From NCBI GenBank assembly GCA_903883645.1, contig CAISBR010000021.1, positions 62,001-126,000 on the forward strand: 64,000 nucleotides of DNA. Direction: 5' to 3'. The stretch is from an uncultured Myxococcales bacterium (GTDB taxonomy: Bacteria > Myxococcota_A > UBA9042). The notes under the pieces were generated by a model. That model saw nothing but the letters and a program-made list of their open reading frames with translations. It did not search any database and was not told the DNA's origin. Within the stretch, counting starts at the first letter, position 1. Each line of letters opens with the position of its first letter. Both the position numbers and the translations under genes were made by a program. This document shows, in pieces, positions 8,611-17,367 of the stretch.

Positions 8611-11600
8611 ATGTTCTGCAAGTACGATACAAAGATGACGTGGTTACACTTAGTTGCTGCCATCTCGCTGGTGGCGACGGCCGCTTGTGGCCAAGTGCAG
8701 ATCGAAGACCCAACTGCAGCGAGCGACATTGGCGCCGACGGCCAAGATACGGCGGCAGACGGCATAGCCACAGGCGACGGCGCGCAAACCAATCAGGCGC
8801 CCAAGGTCTCGATCAAAAGCCCGGCCGCCGACGCTGTGCTTTCGCCGGGGCAGTTGGTGCATTTTGCGGCCAGCGTGATCGACGACGTCGACTCTCCGAG
8901 CAAATTGACGGTGACGTGGAAGACCCAAGACGGGTTGGTGCTGCACGACGGCCTGGGCGATGCCAGCGGTATTGTTGAATTTGATAGCGACAAACTGCCC
9001 AAGGGCCAAAGCAAGGTCACCTGCGAGGCCAAAGATAGCCAGGGCTTGGTCGGCTCGGCGAGTGTCAATGTGCTGGTGAACAGCCCGCCTGGTGCGGCGA
9101 CGATCCAGCTGCTGCCGGCGGCGCCGACCACCACCGACGATCTGATCGTGTCGATCGTGACCCCGGCCTCCGACCCCGATCGCGCTGCGGACGAGCTGAC
9201 GTACCTGTACACGTGGTTCAAGAACGACCAGGCGACGACGTATAACGACAAGGTGCTGCCTAACTCCGCGACTAGTAAGGGAGAAAAGTGGACTATTAAG
9301 GTGCGGGCGAAAGACGTCAAGGCGGAGGGGGCTGAAGCGACCGCCACCGTGACGATCTTGAACGCCGCGCCCGTGCCGCCGGTGCTGTCCGTCACGCCGA
9401 CCACCGTAGACTTGCTGTCGGTCGTCGACTGCGCAGTGGCGGCCTCGGCGACCGATGCGGATGGTGACGTCATTACGTACACGTGGTCGTGGACGGTGGG
9501 CGCGTATACCAACCCCGGCGTCGAAACCCAGACCGCTAAGGTGCCGGATCTAAAGTCGGCGGCGGCCAAAGGCTCCGCAGTTAAGGCGGGGGATTCGCTT
9601 TCGTGCGCGGCGGTGGTGCAAGACAGCGAGGGGGCCGCGGCGCCCATCGTGCAGAGCCCGGCCGTGCAAGTGGGCGCGTACGATGTGTGTGCGAGCGATT
9701 ATACGCCCTGTGACCCTAATGCTTTGTGCCAGAATTCAAATACTTTGGAGCCAATCTGCACCTGCCCCAGCGGCTTTACCGGCGACGGCAAGGTCTGCCT
9801 AGACATCGAGGAGTGCTCTGGCGGCGGCAAATGCTCGCCCCATGCCACCTGCACCAACACGCCGGGTAGCTATTCGTGCGTATGCAAGTCGGGCTACTCG
9901 GGCGACGGCGTGGATTGCACCGATCTCGACGAATGCGCCCTAGGAACATCGGCATGCGACCTGTCGGCCGAGTGCAGCAACACCGAAGGCAGCTACGTCT
10001 GCAGCTGCAAGACGGGCTACGAGGGCCAGGCCACCACGGCGAGCAACGTCGCGTGCGTCATCAAGCTTTGCCCGGCCGAGCTCGCCGCGTGCAATTCCGA
10101 CAGCGGTTGCGCAGTCGCGCTCGCGTGCGCCGCCACCTGCACCGATGTCCAGTGCACCCAGGGCTGCTTCCCCAACTTGAACGACCCGCTCATCTTGGCC
10201 TTGGCGGCGTGCGGACAGGCCCACGACTGCGGCAATTCGGTGGGTTTTGTCTGCGTTGACGTCAATGAGTGCGCGCAACCCACATCGCCGTGCTCGGCCA
10301 ATGCAACCTGCAGCAACAGCGTCGGCAGCTATGCCTGCGCGTGCAACAGCGGCTTTCAGGGCACCGGCGCCGTCTGCGACGATATCGACGAGTGCCAGAT
10401 CAACAGTGGCGGCTGCTCGCCCGACGCCATCTGCCAAAACTACGAGGGCGGCAACTTCTGCATCTGCAAGCCCGGCTATTCGGGCTCGGGCCAAGTTTGC
10501 GCCGACGTCGACGAATGCGCGAACGGCACCAGCAAGTGCGACCCCAACGCGGTCTGCGCCAATGCACCCGGCGCTTACACTTGCGCTTGCAAAGCCGGCT
10601 ACTTAGGTGATGGCTATGCCTGCACCGACATCGACGAATGCGCCACCGGCGACCTAAAGTGCCACTCGCAGGGCACCTGCATCAACTCGCCGGGAGCGGC
10701 CAAGTGCGAGTGCAAGCCCGGCTACGTGGGCGACGGCAAAATTAGCTGCAACGACGTCGACGAATGCTTGGCCGGCACCGCCAAGTGCCTCTCCAGCGCC
10801 TCGGGCGCGGTGTGCATCAACCAGCCCGGCAGCTACCTGTGCCAGTGCCAGGCCGGCTTTTCGGGCGACGGCGTCACCTACTGCACCAAGGCCATCGACT
10901 TGTGCAAGACCAACAACGGCGGCTGCGCGGCCACTGCGACCTGCACCTACGTGCCCCCCAGCGGCACCAGCACCACTGGCTCGGTTACCTGCGCGTGCAA
11001 GGCCGGCTACAGCGGCGACGGCAAGACCTGTGTCGACATCAACGAGTGCGCCACCAACAACGGCGGCTGCTCGACCTTTGCGATCTGTACCAACAGCGCG
11101 GGGTCTTTTAGCTGCAGCTGCAAAGCGGGCTTCTTGGGCGATGGCAAGACCTGCACCGACATCAACGAATGCGCCAACGCCAACGGCGGCTGCTCGCCGT
11201 ACGCCAGCTGCACGAACACGCCTGGCAGCTCAACGTGCGCTTGCAAGTCGGGCTTTAGCGGCGATGGCAAGACGTGCACCGACATCAACGAGTGCCTGGT
11301 CAAGAACGGCGGCTGCGACCCGGCGACCACTTGCACCAACTCGACCGGCAGCTTCACCTGCGGCGCGTGCCCCAGCGGCTATACCGGCACCGGCGCTACC
11401 GGCTGCGTCGACATCAACGAATGCGCCACCAACAACGGCGGTTGCGACCCCTTGACCGTTTGCACCAACAAGCCCGGCACTTTCGGCTGTGGCGTTTGCC
11501 CCAGCGGCTACACCGGCAGCGGCACCACGGGCTGCGCCGACATCAACGAGTGCTTGACCGTCAAGTGCGGCGTCAATGCGAGCTGCGCGAACTTGCCCGG

Positions 11601-12816
11601 CACCTACAAGTGTTCGTGCAACGCCGGCTACCAGGGCGACGGCATGGTCTGCAGCGACATCGACGAATGCCCCCCGATAACCTACGCGTGGAGCTTCGCC
11701 AAAGGTGGCCTAGGCCCGTGGCTGCTCGACCCGCCAGCGGTGACGACCAGTGACGTCGGCTGGAAATTGCAGGGCCCCGACCTGTATTACGGCAACACGG
11801 CTGGCACGAGCTACGACACGCCGGGCGCCACGAACGCGGGCAATGCGACCGGGCCGATGATCACCTTTACCAACCACCCGCAACACCGCTTGACGTTTGA
11901 TCTTTGGATGCAGACGGAGCCGGGCACGTGGGACAACCTCATTGTCTACGTGGTGGTGGCCGGCCAGCCGATCGCGGTGTGGAACAAGGCGCAAAAGGGC
12001 GTCACCATGGGCGCTTGGCAGACGGTCACGGTCATGATGCCGGGTTACGCGGGCAAGCAAGGGCAGCTCAAGTTCAATTTCGATACCGGCGACTCGGCTG
12101 CCAATGCCACCGCGGGCGTGCGCATCAACAACATCAACGTGCAGGGCGCGGGCTCGCCGTGCGATGCGAATGCCACGTGCACCAACCAGGTCGGCTCGTT
12201 CCAGTGTGCATGTACGGTCGGCTTTACGGGCGACGGCAAGAAGTGCGCGGCCATCGGCAGCGATGCCACGGTACCGGCGCAAAGTTGCTTGGCGATGTCG
12301 GGCTTCGGCAGTCCCATCGGCACGTTCTGGCTCACCACACCCGCGGGTCCTGCCCAATTTTACTGCGAGAACGGCTGGACTCGCCTGAGCGTCGACTCCT
12401 TCGAAGGCACGGCGGGCGGTTGGACACCAGCGCAACTCGCGCCGTGCGGCGGGTACGGCAACCAACTCGGCGGTGCCAACATCGCGGGCATCGGCGCAGT
12501 CTATTCGCAGGCCTACGGCATCATGCCGGCGCACACTCAGGCGCGCGTCATGGGCAGCTACTTCGCCATCGACACCTGGGACGGCGAAAAGGGCTGGGTC
12601 AAGGTCGACTCGGCGATCACCTGGTCGCAGGCGTTTACTCAGATTACGACCAACAACCAATGCGGGGCGGTGGCATTCGGCGAGCAGGCCGGCTACTTCC
12701 AGCCCGTGGTGCCGCACTCGGGCTCCAAGATGACCGTGCAGTTGGGCTCCGACCTGAACGAGCCGGCCAGCAACGAGGCTTTCTCGGTCGATAACGTGTC
12801 GGTGTGGGTGCAGTAG
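8611..12816 (+). CDS. Large multi-EGF surface lipoprotein with inserted beta domain
   Basis: A 1401-residue exported protein. The signal peptide has a lipobox-like ATAAC (Cys about residue 26), followed by a D/T/A-rich linker. Residues about 65-355 form three Ig/PKD/cadherin-like beta units ([32 protein letters not shown]). Residues about 358-1210 hold fifteen EGF-like modules, most with the calcium-binding D-x-D/N-E-C start. A Cys-rich insert lies between modules 3 and 4. The last module is split by a roughly 158-residue beta-rich domain. The C-terminus (about 1212-1401) opens with a fibrinogen-like segment ([17 protein letters not shown]), then a second beta-rich region. GGAG precedes the ATG at 8611. 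Likely role is adhesion or calcium-dependent surface structure; this is inference. Confidence 0.93.
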   Translation: MFCKYDTKMTWLHLVAAISLVATAACGQVQIEDPTAASDIGADGQDTAADGIATGDGAQTNQAPKVSIKSPAADAVLSPGQLVHFAASVIDDVDSPSKLTVTWKTQDGLVLHDGLGDASGIVEFDSDKLPKGQSKVTCEAKDSQGLVGSASVNVLVNSPPGAATIQLLPAAPTTTDDLIVSIVTPASDPDRAADELTYLYTWFKNDQATTYNDKVLPNSATSKGEKWTIKVRAKDVKAEGAEATATVTILNAAPVPPVLSVTPTTVDLLSVVDCAVAASATDADGDVITYTWSWTVGAYTNPGVETQTAKVPDLKSAAAKGSAVKAGDSLSCAAVVQDSEGAAAPIVQSPAVQVGAYDVCASDYTPCDPNALCQNSNTLEPICTCPSGFTGDGKVCLDIEECSGGGKCSPHATCTNTPGSYSCVCKSGYSGDGVDCTDLDECALGTSACDLSAECSNTEGSYVCSCKTGYEGQATTASNVACVIKLCPAELAACNSDSGCAVALACAATCTDVQCTQGCFPNLNDPLILALAACGQAHDCGNSVGFVCVDVNECAQPTSPCSANATCSNSVGSYACACNSGFQGTGAVCDDIDECQINSGGCSPDAICQNYEGGNFCICKPGYSGSGQVCADVDECANGTSKCDPNAVCANAPGAYTCACKAGYLGDGYACTDIDECATGDLKCHSQGTCINSPGAAKCECKPGYVGDGKISCNDVDECLAGTAKCLSSASGAVCINQPGSYLCQCQAGFSGDGVTYCTKAIDLCKTNNGGCAATATCTYVPPSGTSTTGSVTCACKAGYSGDGKTCVDINECATNNGGCSTFAICTNSAGSFSCSCKAGFLGDGKTCTDINECANANGGCSPYASCTNTPGSSTCACKSGFSGDGKTCTDINECLVKNGGCDPATTCTNSTGSFTCGACPSGYTGTGATGCVDINECATNNGGCDPLTVCTNKPGTFGCGVCPSGYTGSGTTGCADINECLTVKCGVNASCANLPGTYKCSCNAGYQGDGMVCSDIDECPPITYAWSFAKGGLGPWLLDPPAVTTSDVGWKLQGPDLYYGNTAGTSYDTPGATNAGNATGPMITFTNHPQHRLTFDLWMQTEPGTWDNLIVYVVVAGQPIAVWNKAQKGVTMGAWQTVTVMMPGYAGKQGQLKFNFDTGDSAANATAGVRINNINVQGAGSPCDANATCTNQVGSFQCACTVGFTGDGKKCAAIGSDATVPAQSCLAMSGFGSPIGTFWLTTPAGPAQFYCENGWTRLSVDSFEGTAGGWTPAQLAPCGGYGNQLGGANIAGIGAVYSQAYGIMPAHTQARVMGSYFAIDTWDGEKGWVKVDSAITWSQAFTQITTNNQCGAVAFGEQAGYFQPVVPHSGSKMTVQLGSDLNEPASNEAFSVDNVSVWVQ

Positions 12817-12831
12817 CTGCGCCGCGGGCGA

Positions 12832-14388
12832 TCAGGCCGGATCGACGGGTGTAGCGGGGTACAGCGCGTCGCCGCGAGCGCCCGCTTCGATAGCTGCCAT
12901 CAGGGCTAGCACCAAGTCTTCGCGATAGGGCCGGGCCACAACTTGCACGCCCACAGGCAGGCCGGCGGCGCCAATTTCGCATTCTGCTGTGCGGCGTTCA
13001 AGGCGATCTGCAGGATTTTCGCGAACTTCTTCGTCGCTGCGGACACGGGTAACGGGCACGACGCCGGCCGGAAAATTCAGCATCACATAGCGAAACGCAT
13101 ACGACAGCGTCAGCGTCAGATCGCCCGAGGTGCCCAGCGGCATGGCCGGTATGGCGTGCGGCGGGCAAAGCACCGCGTCGAGCCCAAGCTCGTTCCACAT
13201 GTCGAATTCCCTGCGGCGCAGCTGGGTGCGGCGGTCGGTCAGGCTCCAATAGTCGGCCACCGGCTTTTCGCCCAGCACGCCAAACAGCTTGGCCAGGCGC
13301 TTTTCGCCCCGCGCAGCAAGGACCTTGCCCACCACGGCCTTGAGCGGCCCCGGCATGTGGGCGATGCGCATCGTGTCTTTCAGTTGTCGGACCACCGCGT
13401 CGCGGCCCAGGCTGCGCTCAAGCGTCTTGCCCCCGTCCGCCGAGATGCCAGCGAGCCACACGTACATCAGCTCGGGCTCGGGCGGCGTAAATTGCACAAC
13501 TGTCGCGCCCGCTTGCGTAAGCAGTTCGCCCGCTCGCCGCACCGCCCGTCGCAGCGCAGGGTTCGCGCGCAAGAAGCCGTCGTCGTCAAAAAGGCCGATA
13601 CGCAGGCCGCGCAAGTCCACGCTTTGCATCCCGCCATAGGGCAGCGGCGGCACGGCGGGGTCGCCCAGACTCGACAGGCGCGGATCCACAGCCTGCATCA
13701 GCAGATCCAGGTCGGCCACTGTGCGCGCCATCGGCCCCATCTGCGCCCGCACCAGCTCTTGGCCGGCGATCCCTGTGGCCGAGCCGCGGTTCGACCAGCG
13801 ATCGACGGTGGGCTTGAGGCCCGCAATACCGCAGAAGTGCGCAGGAATGCGAATTGAGCCGCCGATGTCGGTGCCGATGCCAAAGGGGCTCTGACCGCTG
13901 GCAATCGCCGAGGCTTCGCCGCCCGAGGACCCACCGGGACTCCTGCCTAGATTCCAAGGGTTATGCGTAATCCCCCACACCGCATTCTCGGTCTCTTGCG
14001 CCAACAGCAGCTGCGGCACATTGGTCTTGCCCAGCACGATAGCGCCTTGCTCGCGCAACACCCGCACCGTCACCGCGTCGCAGCTAGCCGGCTTGCCGCG
14101 GCGATGGGCCAGACCCATGGTCGAGTCGAGGCCCCGCACATCGATGTTTTCTTTGATGGTAATCGGCAGCCCGTGCAGCACGCCCCTGGCCGTACCGGCC
14201 TTGCGCTCGGCGTCGCACTCTTGGGCGCGGGCGCGGGCCTGCTCGTCGAGTTCGACCACAAATGCACGCACTTGCGGGTCGACCGCCTTTCGCCGCGCAA
14301 TCAGCGCCTCGACGATGTGGCTGCTAGTAGTCTCGCCCCGCTGCAGAAGGTCGCGGAGCTCCGTGGCGCTAAGGTGATGCAAGTCCAT
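12832..14388 (-). CDS. Amidase-signature family hydrolase
   Basis: Hydrolyses an amide bond; the substrate is not determinable. The 518-residue protein has the full amidase signature: catalytic Lys in GLPITIKENIDV (about residue 77), the Gly/Ser loop GRSPGGSSGGEA (about 148-160) and the nucleophile segment GTDIGGSIRIPAHFCG (about 169-184), giving the Ser-cisSer-Lys triad. KPTVDRWSNRG and GPMARTVADLDLL follow as in fatty-acid-amide-hydrolase-like amidases. No GatB/GatC genes are adjacent, which argues against the tRNA amidotransferase subunit. Its 3' end converges on the EGF gene with 15 bases between. Confidence 0.93.
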   Translation of the reverse strand: MDLHHLSATELRDLLQRGETTSSHIVEALIARRKAVDPQVRAFVVELDEQARARAQECDAERKAGTARGVLHGLPITIKENIDVRGLDSTMGLAHRRGKPASCDAVTVRVLREQGAIVLGKTNVPQLLLAQETENAVWGITHNPWNLGRSPGGSSGGEASAIASGQSPFGIGTDIGGSIRIPAHFCGIAGLKPTVDRWSNRGSATGIAGQELVRAQMGPMARTVADLDLLMQAVDPRLSSLGDPAVPPLPYGGMQSVDLRGLRIGLFDDDGFLRANPALRRAVRRAGELLTQAGATVVQFTPPEPELMYVWLAGISADGGKTLERSLGRDAVVRQLKDTMRIAHMPGPLKAVVGKVLAARGEKRLAKLFGVLGEKPVADYWSLTDRRTQLRRREFDMWNELGLDAVLCPPHAIPAMPLGTSGDLTLTLSYAFRYVMLNFPAGVVPVTRVRSDEEVRENPADRLERRTAECEIGAAGLPVGVQVVARPYREDLVLALMAAIEAGARGDALYPATPVDPA

Positions 14389-14412
14389 GCCGCGAGCCTA
14401 AAACGGCGCGGG

Positions 14413-15153
14413 CTAAACGGCAACCCGCCGCAGCTGCGGCCGCAGCAGACCAAGCAGCACATCGCGCACTTGCGGCAGGTCCGGCAGCGGCAAACCCCGT
14501 TCAGACAGCTCGCGGTGCAGCGACGTCAGCTCTACGCCGCCCAGTCCGCACGGCACCATCGCGGCAAACGTGGGCAGGTGCGGGTTCACATTCAGGGCCA
14601 GACCGTGCTGGCTCCAGCCGCGCTGCACACCCACGCCAAGGCTCATGATCTTGCGGGTTTCGCTGACCCACACGCCCGCCTTGCCCGCGATGGCAAACGC
14701 CGGCAAGCCAAAATGCGCGCACGTGTCGACCACCGCCGCTTCGAGCAACCTTGCGTAAGCCGGCAGATCGCCTAGCGGTCCGCGCCCCACCGGCGGCTGC
14801 AGGCTGGGCAGGTGCACAATCGGATACACCACCAGTTGCCCCGGTGCGTGCATGGTCACCTTGCCGCCGCGCGCCACTTCGATGACCGGCAACGGCTGCC
14901 ATTGCCCATGTACATCAAGCCATTGCGAGGCAATCAGACTGTCTCGGCCACCCGATCGGCCTAGCGTCGCCACCGTCGGATGCTCGACCGCCAGGATTAC
15001 GTCGGGCGCGTTCGCCGGCCTCTGCACCAGATCATGCATAATAGTAAGAGCTTGTGTGTAGTCGCAAAGCCCCGGGTCGCTCTCGGCGGTGGCGATCCAC
15101 ACAGCCGGCAGTCCATCGACGGGCCACTTCACTGGCAGCTGAAATTCGTGCAA
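14413..15153 (-). CDS. lipB: Octanoyltransferase LipB
   Basis: Transfers octanoate from acyl carrier protein to lipoyl domains, the first step of lipoate cofactor synthesis. The 246-residue protein has VEHPTVATLGRSG, the signature RGGKVTMHAPGQLVVYPI (about residues 94-111), GKAGVWVSETRKIMSLGVG with the catalytic Lys, and MVPCGLGGVELTSL with the acyl-carrying Cys (about residue 199). All key residues are present. lipA is not in the window. It begins three bases after the Rel-like gene's stop, so the two are probably cotranscribed. Confidence 0.95.
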   Translation of the reverse strand: MHEFQLPVKWPVDGLPAVWIATAESDPGLCDYTQALTIMHDLVQRPANAPDVILAVEHPTVATLGRSGGRDSLIASQWLDVHGQWQPLPVIEVARGGKVTMHAPGQLVVYPIVHLPSLQPPVGRGPLGDLPAYARLLEAAVVDTCAHFGLPAFAIAGKAGVWVSETRKIMSLGVGVQRGWSQHGLALNVNPHLPTFAAMVPCGLGGVELTSLHRELSERGLPLPDLPQVRDVLLGLLRPQLRRVAV

Positions 15154-15156
15154 GTT

Positions 15157-16575
15157 CTAGCTCAATTCGCGCGAGGCAATCAGGCTTTGCAGCTCTTCGA
15201 CCGTCGCCATGGGCAGGATGCCGGTGGGGGCAAAGGGTCGCCGTGCCGATGGGGTCCGTCCGCCGTTATTCGCCGGCGCTATGGCTGGAACATTGAGTAA
15301 TTCGAGCACTTTTGGCATTACGCGCTGGCGGGCACTGACGACTTGCCGCGACTTGTATTCGGCGTAGGCGGCGCGGCCGCTGGTGGCGGCTTCGTACGAA
15401 GTGATGTCCATCACCTGCACTTCGTACGGAAAAAAGAACTGGATCTCGGGATCGATGCCCGCCGTCGATAGGGTCGCCAGCATCTCGGCTAGGGCGTCGC
15501 CCTGCAGGTGCTTGCGCGCCACCACCTGTGCGTCGTTCATGCGTTGAAACAAAGGATTTTCAAAGCGGATCATCTGCCGGCAGGTAAACTGAATCGAGTT
15601 GTACTTGTCGCTAGAATACGGGTTCCACTCGACCTGGGCCGTGCCGCTGGGCTGCTGGACGAACGAGTGAACCGCCTCGACGGTCTGCAACTCGCTCAGC
15701 TCGCCGCTTTGGTAGCGCAATAGGCAATCGCGGACGTGGGCATCGTAAGCACCCAAATCTAATAGCGTATTGCGCGAACGCGTCGGCTTGATGTTGGGGT
15801 ACATGATCGTATGCTCTTCGCGCAGCGCCCGCACCGCGAACAACGCATCGACCGGCTTGTCGACAATGATGCGGACGCCAATGTGATCGAACAGGTCATA
15901 GGCGACATTCTCTTGTTTTTGCAAGAGCTTAAGCACCACCGAGCGCAGCGGCTTGGTCTCTTTGACCTCAAACCGCCGCAGCGGCACGTCAAAGCTTTTG
16001 GCGTGCAGGTACTGGCTGCCATCCTCGGCGGTCCGCACCTGCTGCACAAAGCGGTCCAAGATGCGCGCACGAATCTCGCGGTAGTAGTTGTCTTGGAAGT
16101 AGTTGACTGCATGGGCAATGGTGTGCATCACCCGCAAAATGGCACACGCCCAGGCCATGTTTAGGTCGAATTCGCGACGCGACTCCACCGTCTCGGTATC
16201 GCCCGGCCGCCCCTGCCCAGCCGCCAGCAGCAGCAGGTCTAGAATCGGCATTGTGTCAAAAAGTTCAGGCACATGCACGCCATCGAGACCGTGAGCCAGC
16301 ACGCCGCGAACAAACCCGAGTGCCTCGACGCGAATGCCCTCGACATCGGCTTGATGGCTGGCCACATCGAGGTCGTAACCGTAGCGCTGCAAAAAGTCGT
16401 GGGCGTCTTGGCGACCCGTGCCCGCCATCCGCAGATGCGACAGGTCGATCGCCGAGCGCCCGCTGATGATCGTGTGCATCGTCTCCCAACTGAAGACGAA
16501 GCGTTGCAGTAGCGGGGGCAGTGGACCCGGACGCCTTGCAATCATTGCCACTCCCGGGTCGAAGTCGATGGCCAT
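15157..16575 (-). CDS. Rel/SpoT-like protein of a myxobacteria-associated family
   Basis: A 472-residue cytoplasmic protein; I recall similar proteins as a conserved uncharacterised family (TIGR04552-like) in myxobacteria, from memory only. Residues about 195-240 and 320-410 resemble the (p)ppGpp synthetase fold in order: KPLRSVVLKLL, YDLFDHIGVRIIVD, YNSIQFTCR, then YEVQVMD and GRAAYAEYKSRQ, comparable with the Rel features S-I-x-x-K, D-L-x-G-x-R-I, Y-x-S-L-H, E-V-Q-I and A-E-Y-K. The Asp, Tyr and Glu that matter in Rel enzymes have counterparts; the Arg of the G-R-x-K loop appears replaced. The N-terminal 190 residues are helical and unfamiliar. Activity is uncertain. It precedes lipB. Confidence 0.8.
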   Translation of the reverse strand: MAIDFDPGVAMIARRPGPLPPLLQRFVFSWETMHTIISGRSAIDLSHLRMAGTGRQDAHDFLQRYGYDLDVASHQADVEGIRVEALGFVRGVLAHGLDGVHVPELFDTMPILDLLLLAAGQGRPGDTETVESRREFDLNMAWACAILRVMHTIAHAVNYFQDNYYREIRARILDRFVQQVRTAEDGSQYLHAKSFDVPLRRFEVKETKPLRSVVLKLLQKQENVAYDLFDHIGVRIIVDKPVDALFAVRALREEHTIMYPNIKPTRSRNTLLDLGAYDAHVRDCLLRYQSGELSELQTVEAVHSFVQQPSGTAQVEWNPYSSDKYNSIQFTCRQMIRFENPLFQRMNDAQVVARKHLQGDALAEMLATLSTAGIDPEIQFFFPYEVQVMDITSYEAATSGRAAYAEYKSRQVVSARQRVMPKVLELLNVPAIAPANNGGRTPSARRPFAPTGILPMATVEELQSLIASRELS

Positions 16576-16692
16576 GCCGCGAATGCGACTGCTCTAGGCG
16601 CGATTGTCGGACGATCGGCCCGCTACGGCAAGCCATAGCAGCATGGGGCGCATAAACCGCAGCACCACGCCGCTATTCCGCGCGCGATCGAC

Positions 16693-17325
16693 TCAGGCTT
16701 CGACATGGTCGCGGACCAGATGGTGCGAGTCGATGCCGATGCCGGCCAGCGCTCGATTCCAGACCTGATCGGCGTCGCGGGCAAACAGCAGGTCCAAGTC
16801 CGGCTCGGCGGTAAGCCAAGAACCCTCGGCCATTTCTTTTTCGAGCTGCCCTGGGCCCCAGCCGGCGCGCCCCAAGAACAGGCCAAAGTGCTGCGGCCCT
16901 TGCCCCTCGGCCACCTCGCGCAGCAGCCCCATCGACGCCGAAAGCCGAAGCCCTGGAACCACTTCGATGTCGTGCTCGTAGCGCTCGCCACCTTCGTCGC
17001 GGTATAGCACCAAGCCGGCGTGCGGGGTCACGGGCCCGCCGATCCACACGGGCCGCGTGTCGTGGCCACCCTTGCCGAGGCCCGCCGCCTGCAGCAGCGT
17101 GTTCAGGTCGAGCGGTGCCGGCCGATTCAGCACGATGCCACCCGTGCCATCCGCGCCGTGTTCAAGCAGCAGCACGACACTTTGGGCAAAAAAGCCGTCG
17201 TCGAGCGTGGGGGCGGCGATCAGCAGGCAAGGTGCCGTCAGCTGATTCGCCAGCAGAGCGGCGTCCTCGGGTTCACCCACCATCGGCAACTCCATGCACG
17301 CCGCATCGTGGCGGCCGTCTCGCAC
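16693..17325 (-). CDS. YqgE/AlgH family protein
   Basis: A 210-residue member of UPF0301 (YqgE/AlgH), a conserved family of unclear biochemistry named from alginate regulation in Pseudomonas. Visible marks: APCLLIAAPTLDDGFFAQSV near the start, LLLEHGADGTGGIVLNRP, the GGPVTPHAGLVLY segment (usual form GGPV), and FGLFLGRAGWGPGQLEKEM with the family's G-W-x-x-G-Q-L-E. The chosen GTG at 17325 has no good ribosome site; ATG at 17295 (starting MELPMVG) is an equal candidate. It lies 42 bases after the RNB ribonuclease gene. Confidence 0.92.
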   Translation of the reverse strand: MRDGRHDAACMELPMVGEPEDAALLANQLTAPCLLIAAPTLDDGFFAQSVVLLLEHGADGTGGIVLNRPAPLDLNTLLQAAGLGKGGHDTRPVWIGGPVTPHAGLVLYRDEGGERYEHDIEVVPGLRLSASMGLLREVAEGQGPQHFGLFLGRAGWGPGQLEKEMAEGSWLTAEPDLDLLFARDADQVWNRALAGIGIDSHHLVRDHVEA

Positions 17326-17367
17326 AAGATAGCGATTGCCGCGCGCGGCGCCAGTGGCGGGCTTGGG

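Noticed and set aside
11710-12717. Long minus-strand frame across the EGF lipoprotein
   Set aside because: Composition (Arg/Ala/His-rich) matches a shadow frame; the plus-strand gene explains the sequence.
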